This document shows, in pieces, positions 52,395-61,294 of a stretch of DNA of 64,000 nucleotides. The stretch's first letter is position 1; each line of letters starts with the position of its first letter. Below the pieces are notes generated by a model. That model saw only the letters and a list, made by a program, of their open reading frames with translations, was not told where the DNA came from and did no database searches. The DNA comes from Microbacterium radiodurans (lineage in GTDB: Bacteria > Actinomycetota > Actinomycetes > Actinomycetales > Microbacteriaceae). Position numbers and translations under genes: made by a program. The DNA lies in assembly GCF_008710705.1 (NCBI RefSeq), contig NZ_VYRZ01000001.1:744001-808000 (forward strand). Reading direction: 5' to 3'.

Positions 52395-53890
52395 TCGTCG
52401 TCTCCGTCGATCGTCCAGTCCGTCACCGCGATCTCGCCCGAGACGGCGTAGGCGCCGATGACGCGCCCCGTGAACGACTCGGCGGTCTCGGCGGAGAGGA
52501 GGCGGCCGTCGATGCGGGCGAGCTCGACGACGTCCCCGTCGATGGTCGCGGACAGGTGGAACACGTCGCTCGTGCGGAGGAGGCCCGTGGCCTCCGGCGG
52601 ACGCGAGGCGATGTGCAGCCGGAGCACCGGTCCGGAGATCGGATGCCGCCACTCCTGCACGAGGCCGGCGGCGACCGCCCGCGCGGTCACCGCGTCGGCG
52701 CTCACCTCGAGCTCGACGTGGAAGTTCTCGTCGTATCGCACCGCGAGCCCGCCGACTCCGGCGCTCGCGTCGACGGTGGCGGAGGTCTCGTTCGTCAGGT
52801 GCTCCTGCCGGCGTCCGACGAAGGCGGGGCGGGGATCGCTCAGCGTCGCGCCCGTTCCCCGCAGCACGAGGCGTCCGTCCCGCTGCTCGGCGACCGCCTC
52901 CGGCAGCGCGCGCACGGCGATCCATTCGCCATCGAGCGGGCTTGTGAAGTCGACGTGGACCGATGTGCCGGGGCGCGGGTTGAGCTCCACCGGGTCGATC
53001 TCGGGCCACCCGTCGCCCCGCCAGCGCACCGGCGTGACGAAGCTCTCGCGGCCGAGGGCCGAGAAGGCGCGGGTCATCGATCGGGGGCGGACGCCCAGCA
53101 GGACGCACAGCCAATCGCCGGCGGGGCCCACAACGAGGTCGCCGTGGCCGGTGTTCTGCACGGGGCGCACGGTCGAGCGGGCCGAGACGAGCGGGTTGTG
53201 GGGTGCCTTCTCGAAGGGACCCTCGGGGCCGTCGCCGCGCGCGATCGAGATGCCGTGGCCGCGCTCGGTGCCCCCCTCGGCGATCATCAGGTACCACCGC
53301 CCGTCGCGGGAGTACAGGTGCGGGGCTTCGGGGAACGCCCCGGTGCTGCCCGACCAGAGCGAGCGCGGCTCCTCGAGCGCCACGTGATTCTGGAGATCGA
53401 CCCGCACCTGCTGGATGCCGAGGTGCTCGCCCATCCGCGGCCCGCCGAGGATGAGGCCCGAGAACGTGATGTAGACGGTGCCGTCCTCGTCCCACGCGAT
53501 GTCGGGGTCGATCCCGTCGATCGACGCCGAGCCGCCGGCGGAGCGGATGAGCTCGCCGTCGCTCCAGGGCCCCGCGGCATCCGTCGCGGTGAAGTGCAGC
53601 ATGCCGCGCCCCATCGCGTCGGTGATGACGAGGTGGAAGACCCCGTCGCGATGACGGATGGTCGGTGCCCAGGCGCCGCCGGCGGTCGGCACGTTCTCGA
53701 CCCCGAGCTGGCCGGGCCGGGTGGCGACGTGGCCGATGAGCTCCCACGTCTCGAAATCCGTCGACCGGTGGATCGGGATGCCGGGCAGGTACTCGAACGT
53801 CGAGGTCGCGAGGTACCAGGTGTCGCCCACCCGCACGACCGAGGGGTCGGGGTGGAAGCCGTTCAGCAGCGGGTTGTACAGCGTCGTCAT
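52391..53890 (-). CDS. GH43 beta-xylosidase / alpha-L-arabinofuranosidase-like
   Basis: 499 residues: five-bladed propeller followed by a C-terminal beta-sandwich (from about 310). The GH43 catalytic triad is clear: Asp15 in GFHPDPSVV (base), Asp128 in IDGIDPDIAW (pKa modulator) and Glu188 in FPEAPHLY (acid). This two-domain form is typical of intracellular beta-D-xylosidases/alpha-L-arabinofuranosidases. No signal peptide. Its start lies 46 bases after the serine hydrolase stop. Which of the two sugars it releases cannot be decided. Confidence 0.9.
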   Translation of the reverse strand: MTTLYNPLLNGFHPDPSVVRVGDTWYLATSTFEYLPGIPIHRSTDFETWELIGHVATRPGQLGVENVPTAGGAWAPTIRHRDGVFHLVITDAMGRGMLHFTATDAAGPWSDGELIRSAGGSASIDGIDPDIAWDEDGTVYITFSGLILGGPRMGEHLGIQQVRVDLQNHVALEEPRSLWSGSTGAFPEAPHLYSRDGRWYLMIAEGGTERGHGISIARGDGPEGPFEKAPHNPLVSARSTVRPVQNTGHGDLVVGPAGDWLCVLLGVRPRSMTRAFSALGRESFVTPVRWRGDGWPEIDPVELNPRPGTSVHVDFTSPLDGEWIAVRALPEAVAEQRDGRLVLRGTGATLSDPRPAFVGRRQEHLTNETSATVDASAGVGGLAVRYDENFHVELEVSADAVTARAVAAGLVQEWRHPISGPVLRLHIASRPPEATGLLRTSDVFHLSATIDGDVVELARIDGRLLSAETAESFTGRVIGAYAVSGEIAVTDWTIDGDDE

Positions 53891-53936
53891 CGAGCGCTCC
53901 GTTCGAGGGCGGGGGCGGGCTGAGCCGAGGTGGGGG

Positions 53937-55064
53937 TCAGGTCAGGATGCGACCGAGCTCGGCCGCCAGGGCGACGGCACGGGGGTCGGCGCCGCCCGGC
54001 CAGGGCCCGCGGGCGATGGTCCACGCGAAGGCGAGGCCCGTGTCGGGGTCGACGCACGCGAGGGCTCCGGCGGCGCCGTCGTGCCCGAAGGCGCGCGGCC
54101 CGCCGAACGCCAGCTGCTGCGACGGCTTCTGGAACACGATCGCGTGCGCGCGGTCGTGCTGGTGGAGCACCTCGTCGTAGCCGCGGATCTGCTGCTGTCC
54201 GATTGCGGCGACGGTCTCGGCGGACAGCGCCGGCTCGGCGCCGTCCAGGCCCGTGACCATCACGGCGAACAGGCGCGCGAGTCCGCGCGCCGTGCCCGTC
54301 CCGCTTCCGGCCGGGTGGCCGTAGCGCCAGCTGCGCGGGGAGTTGCCGAGATCGACGTCTCCCGTCATCGCGCCGAAGACGAGCGGACCGAGCGCCGAGG
54401 TCTGCCGCGTCTGGTCGGCTGAGACGGGGGCGATCATCGGCAGCACGTCCGCGCGGCGGTCTTCGAGCTCGGCGGGCAGCCCGAGGCGGAAGTCGATGTC
54501 GTGCGGTGCGCGGATCTCGCTCTCGTAGAACTCGTGGAGCGTCCGTCCGGTCACGCGGAAGACCAGCTCGTCGGCGAGGTTGCCGATCGTGATGGCGTGA
54601 TAGCCGAACGCGCTCCCGGGGTGCCAGAACGGCACCGTGTCGGCGAGGCGCTCGGCCGCCGCGTGGTGATCGAGCAGCTCGTCCCATGTCAGCGGCGGCT
54701 GCGCCTGCGGGAGCCCTGCCTGATGCGACAGGAGCTGGCGGATCGTCACCGCGCCCTTGCCGTGCGCGGCGAACTCCGGCCACACCGAGGCGACGGCGGC
54801 ATCCAGGTCGAGCTCGCCTCGCTCGATCAGGAGGCCGATCGCGAGTCCGATCGTGTTCTTCGTCACGGAGTACGGCACCATGACCGAGTGCTCGCCCAGA
54901 TGCGGCCCGCCCCAGGCGTCGAGCACGAGGTCGCCGCGGTGATAGGCCGCGACCTGGAACGACAGGTCGGGGTCGGCCGCGAGGTAGCCGGCGAGGCGAT
55001 CGACGACGGCCCCCAGGCGTTCGTCGGCGGTGCCCGAGAGCGCTCCGTTCAGCACGGCGCTCAT
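53937..55064 (-). CDS. Serine hydrolase of the beta-lactamase/esterase family
   Basis: 375 residues with the class C beta-lactamase-like fold: nucleophile Ser in SVTK (SxxK, near residue 69), tyrosine motif YHA (YxN-like) near 150 and a late HDGAAG replacing KTG. No signal peptide, so it is not a secreted beta-lactamase. Members of this group in sugar operons are often esterases. Within this operon, removal of acetyl or other ester groups from imported pectic oligosaccharides is a reasonable guess. Its ATG overlaps the GH3 stop by 4 bases. Confidence 0.85.
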   Translation of the reverse strand: MSAVLNGALSGTADERLGAVVDRLAGYLAADPDLSFQVAAYHRGDLVLDAWGGPHLGEHSVMVPYSVTKNTIGLAIGLLIERGELDLDAAVASVWPEFAAHGKGAVTIRQLLSHQAGLPQAQPPLTWDELLDHHAAAERLADTVPFWHPGSAFGYHAITIGNLADELVFRVTGRTLHEFYESEIRAPHDIDFRLGLPAELEDRRADVLPMIAPVSADQTRQTSALGPLVFGAMTGDVDLGNSPRSWRYGHPAGSGTGTARGLARLFAVMVTGLDGAEPALSAETVAAIGQQQIRGYDEVLHQHDRAHAIVFQKPSQQLAFGGPRAFGHDGAAGALACVDPDTGLAFAWTIARGPWPGGADPRAVALAAELGRILT

Positions 55065-57469
55065 TCGGCGACCGTCCAGGTCAGCTCGAGGGGGAGGTCG
55101 ACGACCGACGCTCCGATCCGGATCGTGTAGGCCCCGGGTTCGACCAGCCAGCCGTCGGCCCAGTGGGCGAGGCGCCGTTCCGGCAGATCGATCGTGACGG
55201 TGGCGCTCTCGCCGGGCGCCGCGTGGACCGGCGCGAACCCGACGAGCCAGCGCACCGGCCGCTCGACCCCGGAGTCGGCGCGCTCGGCGTAGACCTGGAC
55301 GACGTGCTTGCCGGAGCGATCGCCCGTGTTCGTCACCGACACCTCGACACCGCCCTCGTGGCGGCGCGCGGCATCCCACGACCACGACGTGTATCCCAGG
55401 CCGTGCCCGAACGGGAAGGCCGGGGCGGCGCCCTGTCGGAGCCAGGCGCGGTAGCCGATGTGCAGCCCCTCGGTGTACCGCAGCACGCCGTCTTCGGGGG
55501 CGACGTCGGTGACCGGGACGTCGGCGAGGCTCGCCGGCCAGGTCGTCGGCAGGCGCCCGCCGGGCTCGTCCGCGCCGGTGAGGATGCCGGCGATCGCCGT
55601 GCCGAACTCCTGACCGCCGAAGTATCCCTGCACGACCGCGGCCACCTCGCCCGCCCAGGGGAGGACGACGGGGGAGCCGGCGTTGACGACGACGATCGTC
55701 GGCGTGCCGGTCGCGGCGACGGCGCGGACGAGCTCGTCCTGGTGCCCGGGCAGGTCGAGGTTCTCGCGGTCGTATCCCTCCGATTCCACCTTCGCGTTCG
55801 TGCCGACGACGACGACGGCGACCTCGGCGGCGGCGGCCGAGGCCACGGCGCGCCGGATGAGCTCGCCGGGCTCGGTGCGCTCGGGGGCGATCCCGACCGT
55901 CGCCGACAGGGCTCCCGACAGGGCGCCGGCGCCCGCGCGCACGAACTCGACGCGGATGTCGATCGCCGAGCCGCCCGTGACGTGGACGGGGGCGGTGACG
56001 GACGGCGGGTTGAGGAAGGCGGCGCCGAGGTCGCGGCCCTCGATCACGGGGGCGTCGTCGAGGACGAGCGCGCCGTCGACCCACATCCGCGCCGGGTTCG
56101 CCCCGGCGAAGCCCAGCTCGATCTCGCCGTCGGCCTCGGGCGTGTAGCGCGTCTCGAACACGACGGTGCGGCTCGCCTCGATGGGGGCGTCGCCCCCGAA
56201 CCAGACGAGCGCCGTCGAACGGCGGTCCTCGGCGAAGAGCTCGCGGCCGTCGGCGTCGTGGAAGCTCACACGGATGCCGGGACCGCCCGTGACGGGGTTC
56301 TCGAGCTGCGCGAGCGGGATCTCGGCGACCCCCTCCTGCACGACGGCGCCGATGTCGTAGGTCACCTCGGCGCCCGGCAGGGCGGCCCGCAGTCCCTCGA
56401 GCGGCGAGACGGTGCGCTCGGGCAGGACCGTCGCCGACCCGCCGCCCTGCGTGCGGGCGTCGCGGGCGTTGTGGCCGATGACGGCGACGCGTGCGAGCGT
56501 GTCGGCGTCGAGGGGCAGGACCCCGTCGTTGCTCAGCAGGACGGTTCCGGCGACGCCGGCCTCGCGGGCGAATGCCGGTCCGTCGAGCGGGGCGGTCTCG
56601 GTCGGGGTCGCCGTTCCCAGCGCGCCGACCCGCTCGGCGAGCAGCAGCAGCCGCAGCACCTTACGGTCGAGGTCCGCCTCGGAGACCTCGCCGGCGCGGA
56701 CGGCCGCCACGAGCCCCGCCCAGGCCGGTGCCGGTCCGGGCATCGCGAGGTCCTGCGCGGCGGGCACGGAACCGAGCGAGCGCACGGCGGTCCAGTCGCT
56801 GACGACGACGCCGTCGAAGCCCCACTCGCTGTTCAGCGGGGTCTCGAGCAGCTCGTTCTCGGTCATCGTCACGCCGTCGACGGAGTTGTAGGCGCTCATG
56901 AGCGCCCAGGCGCCGGCGTCGACCGCGCGCTCGAACGGCGCGAGGTACACCTCGCGGAGGGTCCGCTCGTCGACATCGATGTCGACCGTGAAGCGGTCGG
57001 TCTCGGAGTCGTTGGCGACGTAGTGCTTGGGCGTGGCGGCGACGCCGTTGTCCTGCAGCCCGCGGACGTAGGCGGCGCCGAGCTCGCCGGTGAGCTCGGG
57101 ATCCTCCGACAGGCATTCGAAATGCCGGCCGCCGAGCGGCGAGCGGTGCAGGTTGATGGTCGGACCGAGCACGACGTCCACGCCCTTGCGGCGGGCCTCG
57201 GCGGCCGCGGCGGCGCCGTAGCGATAGGCGAGATCGGGGTCCCAGGATGCGGCCAGCGCCGATCCCGACGGCAGGTTCAGTGACGGCTCCCGCTCGTCCC
57301 ACCGCGGACCGCGGACGCCGGCAGGCCCGTCCGAGAGGGTCATCGCGCGCAGGTCGATCCCGGGGATCGGCACGGTCGTCCAGAAGTCGGCGCCCTGGAC
57401 GAGGGCGGCCTTCTGCTCGAGGGTCAGCTCCGACAGGAGCGGCCGGAGGTGGTCGGTGGAATGGGTCAC
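55061..57469 (-). CDS. GH3 glycoside hydrolase with PA14 domain
   Basis: 802 residues: GH3 N-terminal barrel with nucleophile Asp225 (VVVSDWTAV), KHYVAND around 148-154 and GHNARDARTQGGGSATV at the start of the second alpha/beta domain, a PA14 insertion (about 400-530, LFAEDRRSTALVWFGG...), and a C-terminal fibronectin-like domain. The PA14 insertion occurs in beta-glucosidases and restricts chain-length preference. No signal peptide. GAGGAG precedes the ATG. Likely beta-glucosidase or beta-xylosidase-type exo-enzyme; exact sugar unknown. Confidence 0.92.
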   Translation of the reverse strand: MTHSTDHLRPLLSELTLEQKAALVQGADFWTTVPIPGIDLRAMTLSDGPAGVRGPRWDEREPSLNLPSGSALAASWDPDLAYRYGAAAAAEARRKGVDVVLGPTINLHRSPLGGRHFECLSEDPELTGELGAAYVRGLQDNGVAATPKHYVANDSETDRFTVDIDVDERTLREVYLAPFERAVDAGAWALMSAYNSVDGVTMTENELLETPLNSEWGFDGVVVSDWTAVRSLGSVPAAQDLAMPGPAPAWAGLVAAVRAGEVSEADLDRKVLRLLLLAERVGALGTATPTETAPLDGPAFAREAGVAGTVLLSNDGVLPLDADTLARVAVIGHNARDARTQGGGSATVLPERTVSPLEGLRAALPGAEVTYDIGAVVQEGVAEIPLAQLENPVTGGPGIRVSFHDADGRELFAEDRRSTALVWFGGDAPIEASRTVVFETRYTPEADGEIELGFAGANPARMWVDGALVLDDAPVIEGRDLGAAFLNPPSVTAPVHVTGGSAIDIRVEFVRAGAGALSGALSATVGIAPERTEPGELIRRAVASAAAAEVAVVVVGTNAKVESEGYDRENLDLPGHQDELVRAVAATGTPTIVVVNAGSPVVLPWAGEVAAVVQGYFGGQEFGTAIAGILTGADEPGGRLPTTWPASLADVPVTDVAPEDGVLRYTEGLHIGYRAWLRQGAAPAFPFGHGLGYTSWSWDAARRHEGGVEVSVTNTGDRSGKHVVQVYAERADSGVERPVRWLVGFAPVHAAPGESATVTIDLPERRLAHWADGWLVEPGAYTIRIGASVVDLPLELTWTVAE

Positions 57470-57501
57470 GGAATGCTCCTCGAGCGGCGTAGGGGGTGGG
57501 G

Positions 57502-57541
57502 GGATGCCGGAGGCGGGTGCGAGTCACCGTCTCCGGCATCC
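57502..57541 (-). terminator. Hairpin at the end of the oligopeptide-type ABC genes
   Basis: GGATGCCGGAG and its complement form an 11-bp stem 2 bases beyond the minus-strand stop, with an 18-base loop and no T-tract. It may reduce but not stop transcription into the GH3 gene. Confidence 0.5.
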
Positions 57542-57543
57542 GG

Positions 57544-58410
57544 TCATGCGGCGTCGGTGCCGGCCTGAGCGGCGGCGCCGGCCTCGGACGCGAGGAAGGC
57601 GCGGCGCGCGGCGCGACGCTCCTCCTGCTTGTCGGGGTCGGGCACCGGAGCGGCCATGAAGAGCCGCTGCGTGTACGGATGCCGCGGCCGCGACGTCACC
57701 TGGTCGCCGTCGCCCGACTCGACGATCTCGCCGCGGTACATCACGGCGACGCGGTGGCTGATGTGACGGACGACGGCGAGGTCGTGCGTCACGAACAGGT
57801 AGGCCACGCCCGTGCGCTCCTGGATCTCGATGAAGAGGTCGAGCACGCGGGCCTGCGTCGACAGGTCGAGCGCCGACACCGGCTCGTCGCAGACGATGAG
57901 GCGCGGGCGCAGCGCGAGCGCGCGCGCGATCGCGACGCGCTGACGCTGACCGCCCGAGAACTCCCGAGGCAGCCGGCTGCGCGCGTCGGCCGGCAGGCCG
58001 ACCTGGTCGAGCAGGTCGCGGACGCGGTCGCGCGCCTCGCGCGTGCCCACACCGGCGGCGGTGAGGGGCTCGGTGAGGATCTGCTCGATCGTCATGGACG
58101 GGTTGAGCGAGGAGTACGGGTCCTGGAAGACGACCTGGATGTCCGAGCTCAGCGCCCGCCGGTCGCGCCGGTTCAGGTGCGAGATGTCGCGACCGTCGAA
58201 GCGGATCGTGCCCTCCGTGACCGGGGCGAGCCCGAGCGCCGCACGGCCGAGCGTCGTCTTGCCCGACCCCGACTCGCCCACGAGACCGACGGTCTCGCCG
58301 GGGAGGATGTCGAGCGAGACGCCCTTCAAGGCGCGGAACGGCTCGGCGCGGAATCCCTTCCCGGGGTACTCGACGACGAGGTCCGAGATCTCCAGCAGCG
58401 GAGCGGTCAT
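57544..58410 (-). CDS. ABC transporter ATP-binding protein (OppF/DppF type)
   Basis: 288 residues: Walker A GESGSGKTT (45-53), Q-loop VVFQDPYSSLNP, signature FSGGQRQR, Walker B LIVCDEP and H-loop VTHD, with the C-terminal RHPYTQRLF found in oligopeptide/nickel transporter ATPases. It forms a heteromeric ATPase with the C-terminal half of the upstream fusion protein. ATG 58410 overlaps the preceding stop by 4 bases. Confidence 0.93.
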   Translation of the reverse strand: MTAPLLEISDLVVEYPGKGFRAEPFRALKGVSLDILPGETVGLVGESGSGKTTLGRAALGLAPVTEGTIRFDGRDISHLNRRDRRALSSDIQVVFQDPYSSLNPSMTIEQILTEPLTAAGVGTREARDRVRDLLDQVGLPADARSRLPREFSGGQRQRVAIARALALRPRLIVCDEPVSALDLSTQARVLDLFIEIQERTGVAYLFVTHDLAVVRHISHRVAVMYRGEIVESGDGDQVTSRPRHPYTQRLFMAAPVPDPDKQEERRAARRAFLASEAGAAAQAGTDAA

Positions 58411-60287
58411 GCTCCGACCTCCTTCGATGACAGCGCCGGGCGGGCGGGACCCTCGTCGAGGATCGCGTCCAGCAGCGCCTGCGTGTACGGGTGACGGGCG
58501 TCGTTGAAGATCGCGCGAACGGGACCCTGTTCGACGAAGAGGCCGTTCTGCATGACCGTGACGCGGTCGCACAGGTCGGCGACGACACCGAAGTTGTGGG
58601 TCACCAGGAGCATCGCCATGTGGCGCTCGGCCTGCAGATCGCGCAGCAGCTCGAGCACCTCCGCCTGCACCGTGACGTCGAGCGCCGTCGTGGGCTCGTC
58701 GGCGATGATCAGGTCGGGATCGGTCGAGACGGCGCCGGCGATCAGGACGCGCTGCGCCATGCCTCCGGAGACCTCGAACGGGTAGGCGTCGAAGGTGCGC
58801 TTCGGCTGCGGGATGCCGACCCGGTCGAGGAGGTGGAGGGCGCGGTCGGTCGCATCCTTCTTCGACATCCCCAGGGTCTTGCGCAGCGGCTCGACGAGCT
58901 GGCTGCCGATCGTGAACGACGGGTCGAGGTTGCTCATCGGCTCCTGTGGGATGTAGCCGATGCGCTTGCCGCGCATCGCGCCGTAGACCCGGTCGGACTC
59001 GTCGGCGAGCTCGGTGCCGTCGAACGAGATCGAGCCGCCGGTGACCCGGCCGCCGCGGGGGAGGAGCCCGAGCACCGCGAACGCGGTCTGGGTCTTGCCC
59101 GAGCCGGACTCGCCGATGAGGCCGTGCACCTCGCCCTTGCGGACATCCAGCGAGACGCCGTGGACCACCTCGATGTGCGATCCGTCGGGCTGGTCGTAGC
59201 CGACGGTGAGGTCGCGCACCGTCAGGAGCTTCGCGCTCGTCTTGCTGCGGGCGTCTTCGCGGTGGATCGTGACGCCGGCTCCCTCGATGACGGGCAGCTC
59301 GTCGAGGTCGGTGATCGGCTCGCCGCCGCTCGTGCCCACCGAGGTCGTCACGGCCGCGACCGAACCGGTGGCGGTGGTGACCGCGCGACGGCGCTTGCGG
59401 CGTACCGTGACGGTGCGCTCGAGCTCGTCGCGCATGACGTTCGCGAGGAGGGTCAGGGCGATGCAGGTGAGGGCGATCGCGAGCGAGGGCCAGATCATCA
59501 GCACGGGTGCCTTGTAGATGTTCTTGAAGCCGTCGGTGAGCATCGAGCCCCACGTGGGGACGTTGACATCTCCGAGGCCGAGGAACTCCAGGCCCGACTG
59601 GATCGCGATGGCGATGCCGGCGATGATCGCCGCCTGGATGATGATGGGCGCGCGGACGACCGCGAGGACGTGGCGCCCGATGATGCGGCTGTCGCTCAGG
59701 CCCGAGACCCGCGCGGCGTCGACGTACAGCTCGCCGCGGACGGCGGTGACGGCGGCGTAGACGAGCCGGAAGAAGGCCGGAGCGAGCAGGATGCCGAAGA
59801 TGAACATCGAGATCCACACCGACGGGCCGAGGACGGCCCGCGCGGCGAGCAGCACGACGATGCCCGGAAGGGCCATGTTCAGCTCGGTGACCCACGTCGC
59901 CGCAGCGTTGAACCAGCCCTGGTAGTAGCCGGCGATGAGGCCGCTCACGACACCGAGCACGATCGCGACCACGACGGCGATGAGCGCGGCGGCGATGCTC
60001 GTCTGCGTCGCCGACAGCAGCCGCGAGAGCACGTCGCGGCCGCTGCCGTCGGTGCCGAGGATGTGAGCCGCGCTCGGGCCGGCGAGGACGCTGCGGATGT
60101 CGGCGTAGTTCGGATCCTGCGGGGCGATGACCGGGCCGAGGACGGCGATGACCGCGACGAGGGCGAGGAAGGCGGCCGAGACGATGCCGAGCGGCCGGCG
60201 CATGAGACGGCGCCAGAGGTGCACGCGGACGGGCGCGATCGCGACCGCCGGCGACGAGGGGACGGGAGGGACGTCGATGGCGGTCAT
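58407..60287 (-). CDS. Fused ABC permease and ATP-binding protein (DppC-DppD type)
   Basis: 626 residues. The N-terminal half (1-305) is a DppC-type permease with an opening span GIVSAAFLALVAVIAVLGPVIAP, the DGSGRDVLSRL segment and EAA-like loop YVDAARVSGLSDSRIIGRHVL. After a charged linker of about 60 residues comes a DppD-type ATPase: GESGSGKTQ, VSGGMAQR, LIIADEPTTALD and RHPYTQALL. The fusion keeps permease and ATPase in 1:1 ratio and occurs in several actinobacteria. The signature reads VSGGM rather than LSGGQ. Overlaps both neighbours by 4 bases. Confidence 0.92.
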   Translation of the reverse strand: MTAIDVPPVPSSPAVAIAPVRVHLWRRLMRRPLGIVSAAFLALVAVIAVLGPVIAPQDPNYADIRSVLAGPSAAHILGTDGSGRDVLSRLLSATQTSIAAALIAVVVAIVLGVVSGLIAGYYQGWFNAAATWVTELNMALPGIVVLLAARAVLGPSVWISMFIFGILLAPAFFRLVYAAVTAVRGELYVDAARVSGLSDSRIIGRHVLAVVRAPIIIQAAIIAGIAIAIQSGLEFLGLGDVNVPTWGSMLTDGFKNIYKAPVLMIWPSLAIALTCIALTLLANVMRDELERTVTVRRKRRRAVTTATGSVAAVTTSVGTSGGEPITDLDELPVIEGAGVTIHREDARSKTSAKLLTVRDLTVGYDQPDGSHIEVVHGVSLDVRKGEVHGLIGESGSGKTQTAFAVLGLLPRGGRVTGGSISFDGTELADESDRVYGAMRGKRIGYIPQEPMSNLDPSFTIGSQLVEPLRKTLGMSKKDATDRALHLLDRVGIPQPKRTFDAYPFEVSGGMAQRVLIAGAVSTDPDLIIADEPTTALDVTVQAEVLELLRDLQAERHMAMLLVTHNFGVVADLCDRVTVMQNGLFVEQGPVRAIFNDARHPYTQALLDAILDEGPARPALSSKEVGA

Positions 60288-61225
60288 GACAGTCTCACCT
60301 TCGGGTTGAGGGCGGCCTGGGCGAGGTCGATGAGGAGGTTGACGATGACGACGATGATCGCGAACGCGATCACGAGCCCCATCACGACGGGCACGTCGCC
60401 GAGCGTGGTCGAGCGGACGCTGAGCTGGCCCATCCCCGGGATGGCGAAGATCTGCTCGACGACGACGGCGCCGCCGAGGAGGCCGACGAACTGGACGGCC
60501 AGCACCGCGAGGGCGGGGCCGCCGGCGTTGCGCAGCACGTGCTTGTAGATGACGGATCCGAGTCCGAGCCCGCGCGAGCGGAGCGTTCGGACGTAGTCGC
60601 GAGACATCGCGTCGATGACCGAGCCGCGCACCTGAGCGGCGACCGTCGCGATCGCCCCGATCGACAGCGCGACGATCGGGAGAATGACGGATGCGACCCA
60701 TCCGCCGAGCGAGGACGTGATCGGCACGTACCCCGTCGCCTTGAACCAGCCGAGGTTGATCGCGAAGACGAGGACGAGGAAGAGGGCGATGAGGAAGCCC
60801 GGGATGGCGAAGCCGACCAGGGAGAGGAACTGCACCGCGCCGTCGACGGCGCCGCCGCGGCGGGCGGCCAGGACGCCGAGGACCACCGCGAGGATGGCGG
60901 AGACGATCGTGGCCCCGACGACGAGGGAGAGGGTGACGGCCAGTCGGCCCGACACGCTCACCGAGACGAGTTCGCCGGTGAACCAGCTGCGGCCGAGGTT
61001 GCCGGTGACGGCTGAGGTCACCCAGTCGGCGTACTGCACCAGGAGCGGGCGGTTGAGGCCGAGCTCCGCGGTCTTCTTGGCGACGGTCTCGGCGGTGGCG
61101 TTCTCGCCGAGGATGCGGCGGGCGATGTCGCCGCCGCCCATGTAGAGGAGCAGGAACGCGATGAACGAGATCACCACGATCAGCACGACGCCCGAGGCGA
61201 GGCGCCGGAGAATGAATGGCAGCAT
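60284..61225 (-). CDS. ABC transporter permease (DppB type)
   Basis: 313 residues, six membrane segments starting with LASGVVLIVVISFIAFLLLYMGGGD. Large outer loop after span 1 (residues about 30-100) as in DppB, and the EAA loop DYVRTLRSRGLGLGSVIYKHVLRNA. Partner of the DppC half of the fusion protein. Start 61225 has GAGAGG-type purines only weakly placed upstream; it follows a strong hairpin after the binding-protein gene. Confidence 0.92.
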   Translation of the reverse strand: MLPFILRRLASGVVLIVVISFIAFLLLYMGGGDIARRILGENATAETVAKKTAELGLNRPLLVQYADWVTSAVTGNLGRSWFTGELVSVSVSGRLAVTLSLVVGATIVSAILAVVLGVLAARRGGAVDGAVQFLSLVGFAIPGFLIALFLVLVFAINLGWFKATGYVPITSSLGGWVASVILPIVALSIGAIATVAAQVRGSVIDAMSRDYVRTLRSRGLGLGSVIYKHVLRNAGGPALAVLAVQFVGLLGGAVVVEQIFAIPGMGQLSVRSTTLGDVPVVMGLVIAFAIIVVIVNLLIDLAQAALNPKVRLS

Positions 61226-61246
61226 GATGCCTTCCCGGAGGGTCGG

Positions 61247-61287
61247 CCCGTCCGCCTGACCGGTCGGGCACCGGTCAGGCGGACGGG
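61247..61287 (-). terminator. Hairpin between family 5 binding-protein and permease genes
   Basis: A perfect 17-bp stem (CCCGTCCGCCTGACCGG and complement) with a 7-base loop, 7 bases past the binding-protein stop. No T-tract. Third example in the window of a strong hairpin directly after a binding-protein gene. Confidence 0.65.
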
Positions 61288-61294
61288 GATCGGA

